A stretch of 64,000 nucleotides of DNA from ELB16-189 sp018266435 (GTDB lineage Bacteria; Bacteroidota; Bacteroidia; Cytophagales; Cyclobacteriaceae), in contig CP126125.1 in NCBI GenBank assembly GCA_030123525.1, positions 1,736,001-1,800,000 on the forward strand. The letters are read 5' to 3'. Each line of letters opens with the position of its first letter. The first letter of the stretch is position 1. This document shows positions 41,768 through 50,273 of the stretch, one piece after another. The translations under genes and the position numbers were made by a program. The notes beneath the pieces are model-generated. The model had not been told where the DNA came from. It saw only the letters and a list, made by a program, of their open reading frames with translations, and searched no databases.

Positions 41768-43324
41768 GTGAGTACACCAACACATCAGCACGTTAACAAA
41801 CAAGTTCTTTGGCTGATCTCCATTGCGACTTTGGTCAGGCTCTTTCTTGCTACCCAACTTGAGCTTGGCAACGATGAGGTGTATTACTGGACCTACGCGC
41901 TTTACCCCGACTGGAGTCATTTTGATCATCCGCCCATGGTGGGAATTGTAGCGCAAATTTTTTCACTCAATCTTTTGCTGAAAGATGATTTCTTTCTGCG
42001 GCTCGGCCCGATTGTTTTATCAGCAATAAGTACTTGGGTTATTTTTTTGATCGGAACAAAAATTAAAAATGAAAAGACCGGATTGTATGCGGCCTATCTT
42101 TTTACCGGGTCAATATATTGTTCCATCATCAGCGGGTTTTCACTAACACCCGATGCACCGTTGGTTTTCTTTTGGCTGCTCGCCATGAATTTGATGATCG
42201 ATTTTCTTCCGCCCCAAAGCATCACTTCGGCAGAACGAAAAAAATTTTTGTTGTTTGGTTTGCTGGCCGGGTTAGCCATGCTTTCAAAATACCAGGGCGC
42301 ATTTTTGTGGATGGCGGTTTTTATTTATGTGATTTTGTATAACCGAAACTGGCTGAAAGAAATTTCTTTTTGGTTGGCCGGAATCATTTCGGCTATAGCC
42401 TTGCTGCCGCTTGTGGTTTGGAATGTGCAAAATCATTTCATCAGTTTTACCTTTCACACGGCACGTGTAACTCCGGCCTGGGAGTTTCGATTGGATTATT
42501 TTCTTACCGAATTTTTTGGGCAAGTTGCCTACAACAATCCCATCAGTTATGTTTTGATTGTCATTGCGATCATTGCTTTCGTGAAAAAGAAAAATTTCAT
42601 TGAACCGAATTATTCAAAAGTCCTGCTGGCTCTTTTCCTGCCGCTTTGGATTGTGTTCACAAGCTTCTCTCTTTTCCGTTCTACACTTCCGCACTGGACA
42701 GCGCCAGCGTTTTTTCCATTGATTGTATTGGCAGCCGCATTTTGGTGTGATCAGCAGGAGAAGAAATTTTTCTGGATTAAATTCCCTTCTTTTTTTCTTG
42801 GCGGGTTGCTGCTCGGTGCACTTTGGTTGATTGATTATTCACCGTTGCAACTCGGCAAAAAATCAGAAATTAGAAATTTTGGAGAAGATGACTTTACGCA
42901 AGATTTATACGGGTGGAATCAGGTTGAGAAAGCCTTTGCAAAAATTTCCCTGCGAGAAGAAAAAAAAGGCACCATGCCAAAACAAGCTGATCTTGTTTCC
43001 TACAAATGGTTTCCCGGGGCGCATATTGATTTTTATGTAGCTCAACCCAACCACCGTAAATTATTTTTGCTGGGTGATATGAACGATATTCATAAATACG
43101 CGTGGATTAATAATTATCGCAACGGTTTGCACAAAGGCCAAGACTATTATTATATAGCAGTCAGTAATTTGTACAAAGATCCTCACGGGATTTTTGAAAA
43201 TTATTTTGAAAAAATTGAGCCGATGGATACCGTTCAAATAACTCGCTCGGGAAAACTGATGCGGTATGCCTTTTTTTATCGATTGAAAAATTATAACGGA
43301 ACGTTTGTCAATCCACTGCCATGA
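41768..43324 (+). CDS. GT39 family membrane glycosyltransferase (ArnT/PMT-like)
   Basis: A 518-residue integral membrane protein with about ten hydrophobic segments. The first large loop holds LELGNDEVYYWTYALYPDWS with the acidic residues used by GT-C enzymes for lipid-phosphate sugar donors, then SHFDHPPMV. A C-terminal soluble domain (about 385-518) follows. It probably transfers a sugar from a lipid carrier to protein or lipid. The start is a GTG at 41768; the first 12 residues (MSTPTHQHVNKQ) look untypical, so a later start is possible. It overlaps the GtrA-like gene (ATGA). Confidence 0.85.
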   Translation: MSTPTHQHVNKQVLWLISIATLVRLFLATQLELGNDEVYYWTYALYPDWSHFDHPPMVGIVAQIFSLNLLLKDDFFLRLGPIVLSAISTWVIFLIGTKIKNEKTGLYAAYLFTGSIYCSIISGFSLTPDAPLVFFWLLAMNLMIDFLPPQSITSAERKKFLLFGLLAGLAMLSKYQGAFLWMAVFIYVILYNRNWLKEISFWLAGIISAIALLPLVVWNVQNHFISFTFHTARVTPAWEFRLDYFLTEFFGQVAYNNPISYVLIVIAIIAFVKKKNFIEPNYSKVLLALFLPLWIVFTSFSLFRSTLPHWTAPAFFPLIVLAAAFWCDQQEKKFFWIKFPSFFLGGLLLGALWLIDYSPLQLGKKSEIRNFGEDDFTQDLYGWNQVEKAFAKISLREEKKGTMPKQADLVSYKWFPGAHIDFYVAQPNHRKLFLLGDMNDIHKYAWINNYRNGLHKGQDYYYIAVSNLYKDPHGIFENYFEKIEPMDTVQITRSGKLMRYAFFYRLKNYNGTFVNPLP

Positions 43325-43716
43325 TTGAGATCAACGAGGCATTAGTTTATAAATTTATAAAGTTCGGCCTGGTGGGCCTGTCGGGCATGGTGGTGGATTT
43401 TGGGATCACGTTTCTCTTCAAAGAAAAAATTAAAACCAATAAATACCTGGCCAACACACTGGGTTTTTTTTCAGCCGCAACCACTAATTTTATTCTCAAT
43501 CGAATCTGGACATTTCACAGTGGAGATCCGGCTGTCACTTCACAATATTTCAAATTTTTATTGATTGCCGTTGTGGGGGTGCTGTTTAGCAATGCGATCA
43601 TCTATTTACTGAACGATCGTTTCAAATGGAATTTTTACTTAGCCAAACTGATTTCAATTGGAGCGGTTCTCTTTTGGAATTTTTTTGCCAATTATTTTTT
43701 TACGTTTTATAGATGA
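43321..43716 (+). CDS. GtrA family membrane protein
   Basis: A 131-residue protein with four membrane segments (about 12-32, 40-58, 75-95 and 105-125) and the family pieces FIKFGLVGLSGMVVDFGITFLF, NFILNRIWTF and FFANYFFTF. GtrA-type proteins act in moving or using polyprenyl-linked sugars, so pairing with the GT39 enzyme fits. The start overlaps the GT39 stop by four bases. No terminator of good quality follows; a weak ACACA/TGTGT hairpin lies near 43763. Confidence 0.88.
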   Translation: MIEINEALVYKFIKFGLVGLSGMVVDFGITFLFKEKIKTNKYLANTLGFFSAATTNFILNRIWTFHSGDPAVTSQYFKFLLIAVVGVLFSNAIIYLLNDRFKWNFYLAKLISIGAVLFWNFFANYFFTFYR

Positions 43717-43813
43717 ATGTAGCTTTGCCGTGAACTGTTTAAGCAGAATATAATTACACAAAATGTGTTCAATTTTTTTTGAATCGATACAGAACGAGGA
43801 TTGTTGTTAATAT

Positions 43814-43844
43814 ACTTTAGTACAGCTAAAATGCAATACTTTTG
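43814..43844 (+). promoter_or_regulatory. Promoter of the serine hydrolase gene
   Basis: TACTTTTG (43837-43844) is an exact TAnnTTTG box. A TTTAG at 43816-43820 stands 16 bases before it and may act as the -33 element. The ATG follows at 43883, giving a leader of about 33 bases. Confidence 0.5.
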
Positions 43845-43882
43845 TACCACCCTTTGATTAATAAAATACCCAACCAATCAAT

Positions 43883-44983
43883 ATGAACAAGGTTATACAG
43901 GTACTTATTGTTTCAATTATTTTCTTCTCTTGCACAAAAAATAATCCGTCACCTTCAGGTACTTCTACTTTATATTTTCCACCCAATTCAGGCACTTGGC
44001 AAACCGTAACTCCGGCAAGTTTAGGCTGGAATGTAACTGCCCTGACTACCTTACTGACCTATCTTGATACAACCAATACCCGTGCTTTCATTGTTTTGAA
44101 AGATGGAAAAATAGTGATTGAGCACTACGCTGGCACTCAACTTAGTTCAACCAACTCATTCACCTCAACCAGTAATTGGTATTGGGCATCGGCCGGGAAA
44201 ACACTCACTGCTGCAATTGTCGGAATAGCCAACGCCAACGGAAAAATAAACCTCGATGCAAAAACATCAGATTATCTTGGTGCCGGTTGGACAAGCGAAA
44301 CCCTTGACCAGGAAAACAAAATCACAGTGCGCAATCACCTCACCATGACTACCGGGCTGGATGATTACAATGGTGGGGCTACAGGAGACAATGATTGCTC
44401 CACGCCCCCTTGCCTGATCTATAAAGCCGATGCCGGTACACGCTGGGCCTACCACACAGGAGCGTACACGGTGCTTGACAAAGTGATACAAGCCGGCACC
44501 GGTCAAAACACCAATACCTACGGCAGTGCGCAGTTATTTTCTAAAATCGGAATGGACGGTAGCTTTATCATGTCAGGAGAAAACAATCTTTTTTACAGCA
44601 CCGGCCGATCAATGGCTCGTTTTGGTCTCTTGCTGCTGAGCAAAGGAACCTGGAACGGCACTGCCATTATTCCTGAATCTTATTTTGAATTGATGATTAC
44701 TACATCACAGAACCTCAATCTTTCTTATGGGTACCTCACCTGGCTAAACGGAAAAGCTTCGTATATGTCGCCAGGCCCACAAATTGTCACTCCTAACTCA
44801 CTCACACCGAATGCTCCGGCTGATATGTTTGCAGCCATGGGAAAAAATGGCCAACTCATCAACGTAGTGCCCAGCAAAAACATAGTGGTAATTCGCCTGG
44901 GCGATGCACCCGATAATAATCTGGTGCCGTTGACTTATCAAAATGTATTGTGGAATAAACTGAATGCGGTTATTACCAATTAA
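43883..44983 (+). CDS. Beta-lactamase-fold serine hydrolase, lipoprotein
   Basis: A 366-residue lipoprotein (lipobox IFFSC, C17) of the class C beta-lactamase/DD-peptidase/esterase fold. The catalytic SxxK is S103-A-G-K106 in WASAGKTLTA, and the second motif is YHTG in RWAYHTGAYTVL, where Y-x-N is usual. It is likely an esterase or peptidase acting in the periplasm or at the surface, not a true beta-lactamase. It is a stand-alone gene between the GT39/GtrA unit and ileS. Confidence 0.82.
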   Translation: MNKVIQVLIVSIIFFSCTKNNPSPSGTSTLYFPPNSGTWQTVTPASLGWNVTALTTLLTYLDTTNTRAFIVLKDGKIVIEHYAGTQLSSTNSFTSTSNWYWASAGKTLTAAIVGIANANGKINLDAKTSDYLGAGWTSETLDQENKITVRNHLTMTTGLDDYNGGATGDNDCSTPPCLIYKADAGTRWAYHTGAYTVLDKVIQAGTGQNTNTYGSAQLFSKIGMDGSFIMSGENNLFYSTGRSMARFGLLLLSKGTWNGTAIIPESYFELMITTSQNLNLSYGYLTWLNGKASYMSPGPQIVTPNSLTPNAPADMFAAMGKNGQLINVVPSKNIVVIRLGDAPDNNLVPLTYQNVLWNKLNAVITN

Positions 44984-45162
44984 TGAACAAAGATTTTCAG
45001 GGTAACTCTTAATTTTTTACCCCACTAAGCAGAGCCAGGAGTTGCTCAATATTTAACACGAATAATCAGGATACAGCGGGGCAATTCCTTGCATATTTTT
45101 CGTTTAAAGAACGAGATCCAGTATTTCGGAATTGATTAACTTGCACCCTCATTTTTTATTCT

Positions 45163-48100
45163 GTGAGCCAATACAACGAATACAAGGAACTCAACCTCTC
45201 CAAAGTAGCTGCCGAAGTGCTCGATTTTTGGAAGCGGGAACACATTTTTGAAAAATCGGTAACCGGCCGCGAAGGCAGGGAATCATTTACTTTTTATGAA
45301 GGCCCCCCTTCGGCCAACGGCACACCCGGCATTCACCACGTGATGGCCCGCACAGTAAAAGATATTTTTTGCCGCTATAAAACCCTGGCAGGCTTTCAGG
45401 TAAAACGCAAGGGTGGCTGGGATACTCACGGACTGCCGGTAGAACTGCAAGTAGAAAAAATGCTGGGTATCACCAAAGAGGATATTGGAAAAAAAATATC
45501 GATCGAGGACTATAACCAGAAATGCCGCGAAACGGTGATGATGTACAAAGACCAGTGGGATAGCCTCACCGAAAAGATGGGCTACTGGGTAGACCTGAAA
45601 AACCCGTACATCACATACACTAACGAATACATTGAAACCATTTGGTGGATATTAAAGCAGTTCTATCAAAAAGGATTGCTCTACAAAGGGTACACCATTC
45701 AACCCTATTCGCCATCCGATGGAACGGGCCTAAGCTCGCATGAACTGAACCAGCCCGGCTGCTACAAAAATGTAAAAGATACTTCCGTAGTGGCGCAGTT
45801 TAAAGTAACACGCGATGCTAAGTCCGAATTTTTGTTTGATAAAGTAAATGGCGACTTGTTTATTCTGGCCTGGACCACTACACCATGGACCTTGCCATCA
45901 AACACAGCACTGGCCGTTGGTGAGAAAATAAATTACGTTCGGGTAAATACGTTTAACCCTTACACGTTCAAACCTATCAGCGTTATTCTTGCCAAAGACC
46001 TGGCAGGAAAATATTTCTCAGAAAAAAATAAAGACTTAAAAATTTCTGAATACAAGAAAGGCGATAAAACAATTCCGTTTGAAATTGTTGGTGAGTTTAC
46101 CGGCAAACAGTTAGTGGGTATTCGCTACGAGCAACTGATGCCTTATTTGAAACCCCTGACAAATGTAGATAAAGCATTTCAAGTAGTGGCCGGAGATTTT
46201 GTAACTACGGAAGATGGAACCGGTGTAGTGCATACATCACCAACTTTTGGTGCCGATGACTTTCGGGTTGCCAGACAACATGGAATTCCCGCACTCACAT
46301 TGAAAGACGAAGCCGGCAACGAAGTGCCCACGGTTGATAAAAAAGGAAAATTTGTAAAGGAGATCGGAACAAAGTTGAAGGAAGGGGTGGAGCGTTTCAA
46401 AATCAAAACACACAAGCCACTCGGTGAAAATGATTTTTATGTAAAAAATTATACCGATGAAGATGAGACCAACCCTGACTACAAAAGTACGGATGTCATC
46501 ATCTCCATTATTCTGAAAGAAGAGAACAAAGCATTTAAAGTTGAAAAGTACGAGCATACCTACCCACACTCGTGGCGCACCGATAAACCCGTGCTGTACT
46601 ATCCACTCGATGCGTGGTTTATCAAAACAACAGCACTGAAAGACAGATTAGCGGCACTCAACAAAACCATCAACTGGAAACCGGAAAGCACCGGCACCGG
46701 CCGTTTTGGTAACTGGCTCGAAAATCTCGTTGACTGGAATTTATCCCGCTCGCGTTTCTGGGGAACGCCCCTGCCAATCTGGAGAACCCAAAACGGCAAA
46801 GAAGAAATCTGTATCGGATCAGTTGATGAGCTTAACGCTGAAATTGAAAAAGCAACTAAAGCGGGAATCAATAATTCGACATCTGACATTCAACACTTGT
46901 CATTTGATTTGCACCGCCCTTACGTAGATAACATTGTTTTGGTAAGCAAGTCAGGCCAGCCCATGTACCGCGAACCTGATTTGATTGATGTGTGGTTTGA
47001 TTCAGGCGCGATGCCGTATGCCCAGTGGCATTACCCATTTGAAAATAAAGTTGTTTTCGAACATTCTTATCCCGCTGATTTTATAGCAGAGGGAGTTGAT
47101 CAAACGCGCGGATGGTTTTTTACTCTCCATGCTATTGCCGGATTACTCTTCGATAGTGTAGCTTTTAAAAACGTCATCTCCAACGGTCTGGTGCTCGACA
47201 AAGACGGTAACAAAATGAGCAAGCGCAAAGGCAACGTAGTTGATCCGTTTGCAGCCATGGAAAAATATGGGATAGATGTTTTGCGGTGGTACATGATTGA
47301 AAACGCACCTCCGTGGGACAACCTGAAGTTTGACTTTGCCGGAGTAGAAGAAACTCAGCGCAAATTTTTTGGCACCCTGCAAAATACTTACTCATTCTTT
47401 GCGCTCTATGCTAATATAGATGGGTTTATAAAAGACGAACTGAATGTAGTGACTTACGATAAACTTACCCACCTCGACCGCTGGGTTATTTCTAAACTGC
47501 AATCGTTGATTACAGAAGTTACTACAGCATATGAAGACTACGAACCCACCAAAGCGGCACGCGCCATTCAGGAATTTGTAAACGACCATCTGAGCAACTG
47601 GTATGTGCGGCTGAACCGTAAAAGATTCTGGCAACCCAATTTACGCGGTGAAATTTCTGAAAATAAAAAAGCTGCTTACGAAACTCTGTATGAGTGCTTG
47701 ATGGTTACAGCACAACTGATGTCACCCATTGCACCATTTTATGCCGACTGGTTGTATCGTAACCTGACCGGAAACATTCGTGAAAAAGCAAAGAAGCACA
47801 ACACACCCTTGCAGCACGAGTCGGTGCACCATACCGATTTAGTCCAGGCAGAACAAATACGCACCGATAAAGAATTAGAATTGTCGATGAGCTATGCACA
47901 AACCATTTGTTCGCTGGTGCACTCAATCAGAAAAAATAATAAGATAAAAGTACGTACTCCGCTTCAGCGTGTGTTACTTCCGGTGCTCGATGAAAAATTT
48001 TCAAAACGAATCAAAGGTGTGGAAGATATCATCAGGTCAGAGGTGAACGTAAAATCCATCGAATACATAGACGATACTTCAGGTTTGCTGGTAAAGAGCG

Positions 48101-48606
48101 CGAAGCCCAATCTTCCCAAACTAGGCAAACAATATGGCTCTAAGATGAAAGAAGTTGCTGCAGCCATCGGTTCATTAACAAAAGAAGAAATCAATCAATT
48201 AGAGAAGGCAGGAAAACTTTCTAAAGGTGTATTTGATTTGGTAGCAGAAGATGTAATCATTTCTTCGCAGGATATTCCGGGGTGGTCGGTAGCCAGCGAA
48301 GGTATTATCACAGTAGCTCTGGATATTAACATTACCTCAGAACTGAAACGTGAAGGTGTTGCCCGCGATTTTGTAAACCGCATCCAAAATTTACGCAAAG
48401 AGTTAGGGTTTGAAGTACTGGATAAAATTTCCATTGAAGTGGAAAAAGACGGAGAGTTAGCCACTACCTCGATCAGCGAATACAAAGAATACATTTGCAC
48501 CGAAACACAGGCTTTGAGTTTGGAATTAAAATCACATGTGGACGATGCCAGCGAAGTAGATATGGATGAGTTTATGTTGAAAGTCAGGATTTATCGCATG
48601 AAGTAG
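45163..48606 (+). CDS. ileS: Isoleucyl-tRNA synthetase (type 2) with a swapped HIGH motif
   Basis: IleRS charges tRNA-Ile with isoleucine. The 1147-residue chain starts at GTG 45163. Class I core: the signature normally written H-x-G-H appears as G56-I57-H58-H59 in NGTPGIHHVMAR. KMSKR (684-688) follows in GNKMSKRKGN. An editing domain with TPWTLPSNTALAV and the DWNLSRSRFWGTPLPIW block is present. The long C-terminus lacks the C-x2-C zinc site and looks like the eukaryote-like type 2 enzymes. It is the only ileS here, so it is probably the housekeeping copy. The G-I-H-H swap is known from mupirocin hyper-resistant IleRS2. Confidence 0.93.
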   Translation: MSQYNEYKELNLSKVAAEVLDFWKREHIFEKSVTGREGRESFTFYEGPPSANGTPGIHHVMARTVKDIFCRYKTLAGFQVKRKGGWDTHGLPVELQVEKMLGITKEDIGKKISIEDYNQKCRETVMMYKDQWDSLTEKMGYWVDLKNPYITYTNEYIETIWWILKQFYQKGLLYKGYTIQPYSPSDGTGLSSHELNQPGCYKNVKDTSVVAQFKVTRDAKSEFLFDKVNGDLFILAWTTTPWTLPSNTALAVGEKINYVRVNTFNPYTFKPISVILAKDLAGKYFSEKNKDLKISEYKKGDKTIPFEIVGEFTGKQLVGIRYEQLMPYLKPLTNVDKAFQVVAGDFVTTEDGTGVVHTSPTFGADDFRVARQHGIPALTLKDEAGNEVPTVDKKGKFVKEIGTKLKEGVERFKIKTHKPLGENDFYVKNYTDEDETNPDYKSTDVIISIILKEENKAFKVEKYEHTYPHSWRTDKPVLYYPLDAWFIKTTALKDRLAALNKTINWKPESTGTGRFGNWLENLVDWNLSRSRFWGTPLPIWRTQNGKEEICIGSVDELNAEIEKATKAGINNSTSDIQHLSFDLHRPYVDNIVLVSKSGQPMYREPDLIDVWFDSGAMPYAQWHYPFENKVVFEHSYPADFIAEGVDQTRGWFFTLHAIAGLLFDSVAFKNVISNGLVLDKDGNKMSKRKGNVVDPFAAMEKYGIDVLRWYMIENAPPWDNLKFDFAGVEETQRKFFGTLQNTYSFFALYANIDGFIKDELNVVTYDKLTHLDRWVISKLQSLITEVTTAYEDYEPTKAARAIQEFVNDHLSNWYVRLNRKRFWQPNLRGEISENKKAAYETLYECLMVTAQLMSPIAPFYADWLYRNLTGNIREKAKKHNTPLQHESVHHTDLVQAEQIRTDKELELSMSYAQTICSLVHSIRKNNKIKVRTPLQRVLLPVLDEKFSKRIKGVEDIIRSEVNVKSIEYIDDTSGLLVKSAKPNLPKLGKQYGSKMKEVAAAIGSLTKEEINQLEKAGKLSKGVFDLVAEDVIISSQDIPGWSVASEGIITVALDINITSELKREGVARDFVNRIQNLRKELGFEVLDKISIEVEKDGELATTSISEYKEYICTETQALSLELKSHVDDASEVDMDEFMLKVRIYRMK

Positions 48607-48612
48607 ATTAAT

Positions 48613-48620
48613 TAACTTTG
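48613..48620 (+). promoter_or_regulatory. Preserved -7 box before a dead toxin-antitoxin pair
   Basis: TAACTTTG matches the TAnnTTTG consensus exactly and stands 4 bases before the ATG of the dead antitoxin at 48625. No TTG is found at the -33 distance. It may have driven the pair; whether it now feeds lspA cannot be told from sequence. Confidence 0.4.
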
Positions 48621-48624
48621 CAAT

Positions 48625-48810
48625 ATGAATGCCGAAGTTGAAAAACGAAATGCTGATTTATAAGATTTCTTGATATGGAAAAGAAGTGGAAGAAAAGAAG
48701 CAGTGATACGAAAGTCAGGTGAAGGGAAACATTTAATTCAATCCATTGCAGATGGATTCAATGAACAGTCGATCATTTTGATTAATATAAACCAAGATAT
48801 GCCTGATTGA
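48625..48810 (+). pseudogene. Decayed antitoxin partner of a PIN toxin
   Basis: The frame from ATG 48625 reads MNAEVEKRNADL, a TAA, then without a frame change DFLIWKRSGRKEAVIRKSGE and SIADGFNEQSIILININQDM to a TGA at 48808-48810. One nonsense codon thus separates it from a 61-residue product of antitoxin size. It overlaps the PIN remnant by about 14 bases. The antitoxin family is not recognised; it is called an antitoxin because of the partner and the order of genes. Confidence 0.55.
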
Positions 48811-49072
48811 TACTCACGTTTTACTTTGGTATAGGTGAGATGATTTCAGGCTTTAAGAGAAAATCATAAATGAAATAGAAAAACCAAAAAACATAATTTT
48901 AATCAGCAAGATTAGTTTATGTGAAATTGCTGTAAAGATTAGTATTGTCAAGGCCTTTTTTTATCGCAACTATGCCTTTGACCAATTAATCAACGGCCAA
49001 GCAAACGATCACAATTTTGCAATCATCACAGACCATACTAAATTCAAATCTTATCCTGTACAATTATTATAA
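48797..49072 (+). pseudogene. Decayed PIN-domain toxin (VapC-like)
   Basis: A single reading frame of about 90 codons gives LIDTHVLLWY, then two stop codons, then NIILISKISLCEIAVKISIV, AFDQLINGQANDHNF and AIITDHTKFKSYPVQLL with a stop at 49070-49072. LIDTHVLLWY, SLxEIAxKIS and TDHTKFKSYPV are the start, middle and end of PIN toxins of the VapC type. About 40-60 residues of the middle are missing (an internal deletion), and the usual ATG is ATA at 48797. The toxin is dead. It ends 3 bases before lspA. Confidence 0.85.
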
Positions 49073-49075
49073 AAA

Positions 49076-49762
49076 ATGAAATTTCTGAAATACTTATTAA
49101 TTGCCCTGCTTGTTATCTGTGTTGACCAGACCAGCAAGTTGTTGGTGTATGCACACATGCAGTTGGGCGATGAGATCAACGTAATCGGCACCTGGTTTCG
49201 TCTGCACTATCTGCTCAACCCGGGCATGGCCTTTGGTATCCGTTGGGAAAATGAATTTGGCAAACTGGCACTTACTGTTTTTCGCATTGGCGCTATGGTT
49301 GCCATCGGATATTATTTGTATTCATCAGTAAAAAAGAATCTTCATGTTGGATTTTTAATTTGCCTTGCCCTGATCTTAGGCGGTGCTGTGGGTAATGTAA
49401 TTGACAGTACTTTTTATGGCGTATTTCTGGATAACAACGCGTTGGGTATGCCCACGAAATGGTTTCATGGCGAAGTGATTGACATGCTGTATTTTCCACT
49501 CTTCCACTTTACGGTTCCCGAGTGGTTTCCATTAAACCCGGGAGGGGAGTTCGAATTTTTCAGCCCAGTATTTAATATTGCCGATTCGTCTATTTTTATT
49601 GGCGTAGTAACGATTCTCATATTCCAAAAAAGATTTTTTCCTCATCCGGCAAAAGAAGATTCACCCGGTGAAACTTTAGAGATGAATCAGGAAGAGCCAC
49701 ACACAACTTCCGATATTTCTGTTACCGAAACAACGGCATCCACGGAAACACAGCCAGACTAA
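49076..49762 (+). CDS. lspA: Signal peptidase II (lipoprotein signal peptidase)
   Basis: LspA cuts the signal peptide of prolipoproteins in the inner membrane. The 228-residue chain has four membrane segments, the VDQTSK start (16-21), NPGMAFG (48-54), GNVIDS (106-111) and the catalytic aspartates D136 (VIDMLYF) and D170 (FNIADSSI). It is longer than usual (about 160) because of an insert before the last segment and a C-terminal acidic, Thr/Ser-rich tail (about 195-228). The window itself encodes several lipoproteins that it would process. Confidence 0.93.
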   Translation: MKFLKYLLIALLVICVDQTSKLLVYAHMQLGDEINVIGTWFRLHYLLNPGMAFGIRWENEFGKLALTVFRIGAMVAIGYYLYSSVKKNLHVGFLICLALILGGAVGNVIDSTFYGVFLDNNALGMPTKWFHGEVIDMLYFPLFHFTVPEWFPLNPGGEFEFFSPVFNIADSSIFIGVVTILIFQKRFFPHPAKEDSPGETLEMNQEEPHTTSDISVTETTASTETQPD

Positions 49763-49766
49763 ACTT

Positions 49767-50273
49767 ATGGCCGAGCATCTTCATATTGCGGCATCAGCCG
49801 GCAAAAAAGAACGGTACGAGATTTTGCTGCCACAAATTGAATCGCTGGTTTCCGGTGAAAAGGATTTAATAGCCAACCTGGCCAATATTACAGCCGCCTT
49901 GAAACAGACGTTTGATTTTTTTTGGGTAGGATTTTATCAGGTAAAAGAAAATATTGTGCTTGCAGGCAGGCAGGAGTTAGTGTTAGGCCCGTTTCAAGGA
50001 CCAATTGCCTGTACCCGCATTGGGTTTGGCAAAGGCGTGTGTGGCACCTCGTGGAAAGAAGCCAAAACGATTATTGTCCCTAACGTAGATGAGTTTCCCG
50101 GGCACATTGCCTGCAGTTCAAATTCAAAATCAGAAATTGTGGTGCCAGGATTTACAAATAAAAAGGTTTTTTTGTTGCTTGATGTGGACAGCGACCGGCA
50201 AAATGATTTTGATCAAACGGATGCCGAGAACCTGGAGAAGCTGATGCGCATCATTGAAAAATTAACGAACTAA
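49767..50273 (+). CDS. msrC: Free methionine-(R)-sulfoxide reductase (GAF domain)
   Basis: This GAF-domain enzyme reduces free Met-(R)-sulfoxide. The 168-residue protein shows the family pattern FFWVGFYQV, LGPFQGPIACTRIGFGKGVCG with two conserved cysteines, the third in HIACSSNSKSEIVVP, and LLLDVDSDRQNDFD. It belongs to the lspA unit (4 bases after it) and overlaps tilS on the other strand by 12 bases, tail to tail. Confidence 0.92.
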   Translation: MAEHLHIAASAGKKERYEILLPQIESLVSGEKDLIANLANITAALKQTFDFFWVGFYQVKENIVLAGRQELVLGPFQGPIACTRIGFGKGVCGTSWKEAKTIIVPNVDEFPGHIACSSNSKSEIVVPGFTNKKVFLLLDVDSDRQNDFDQTDAENLEKLMRIIEKLTN

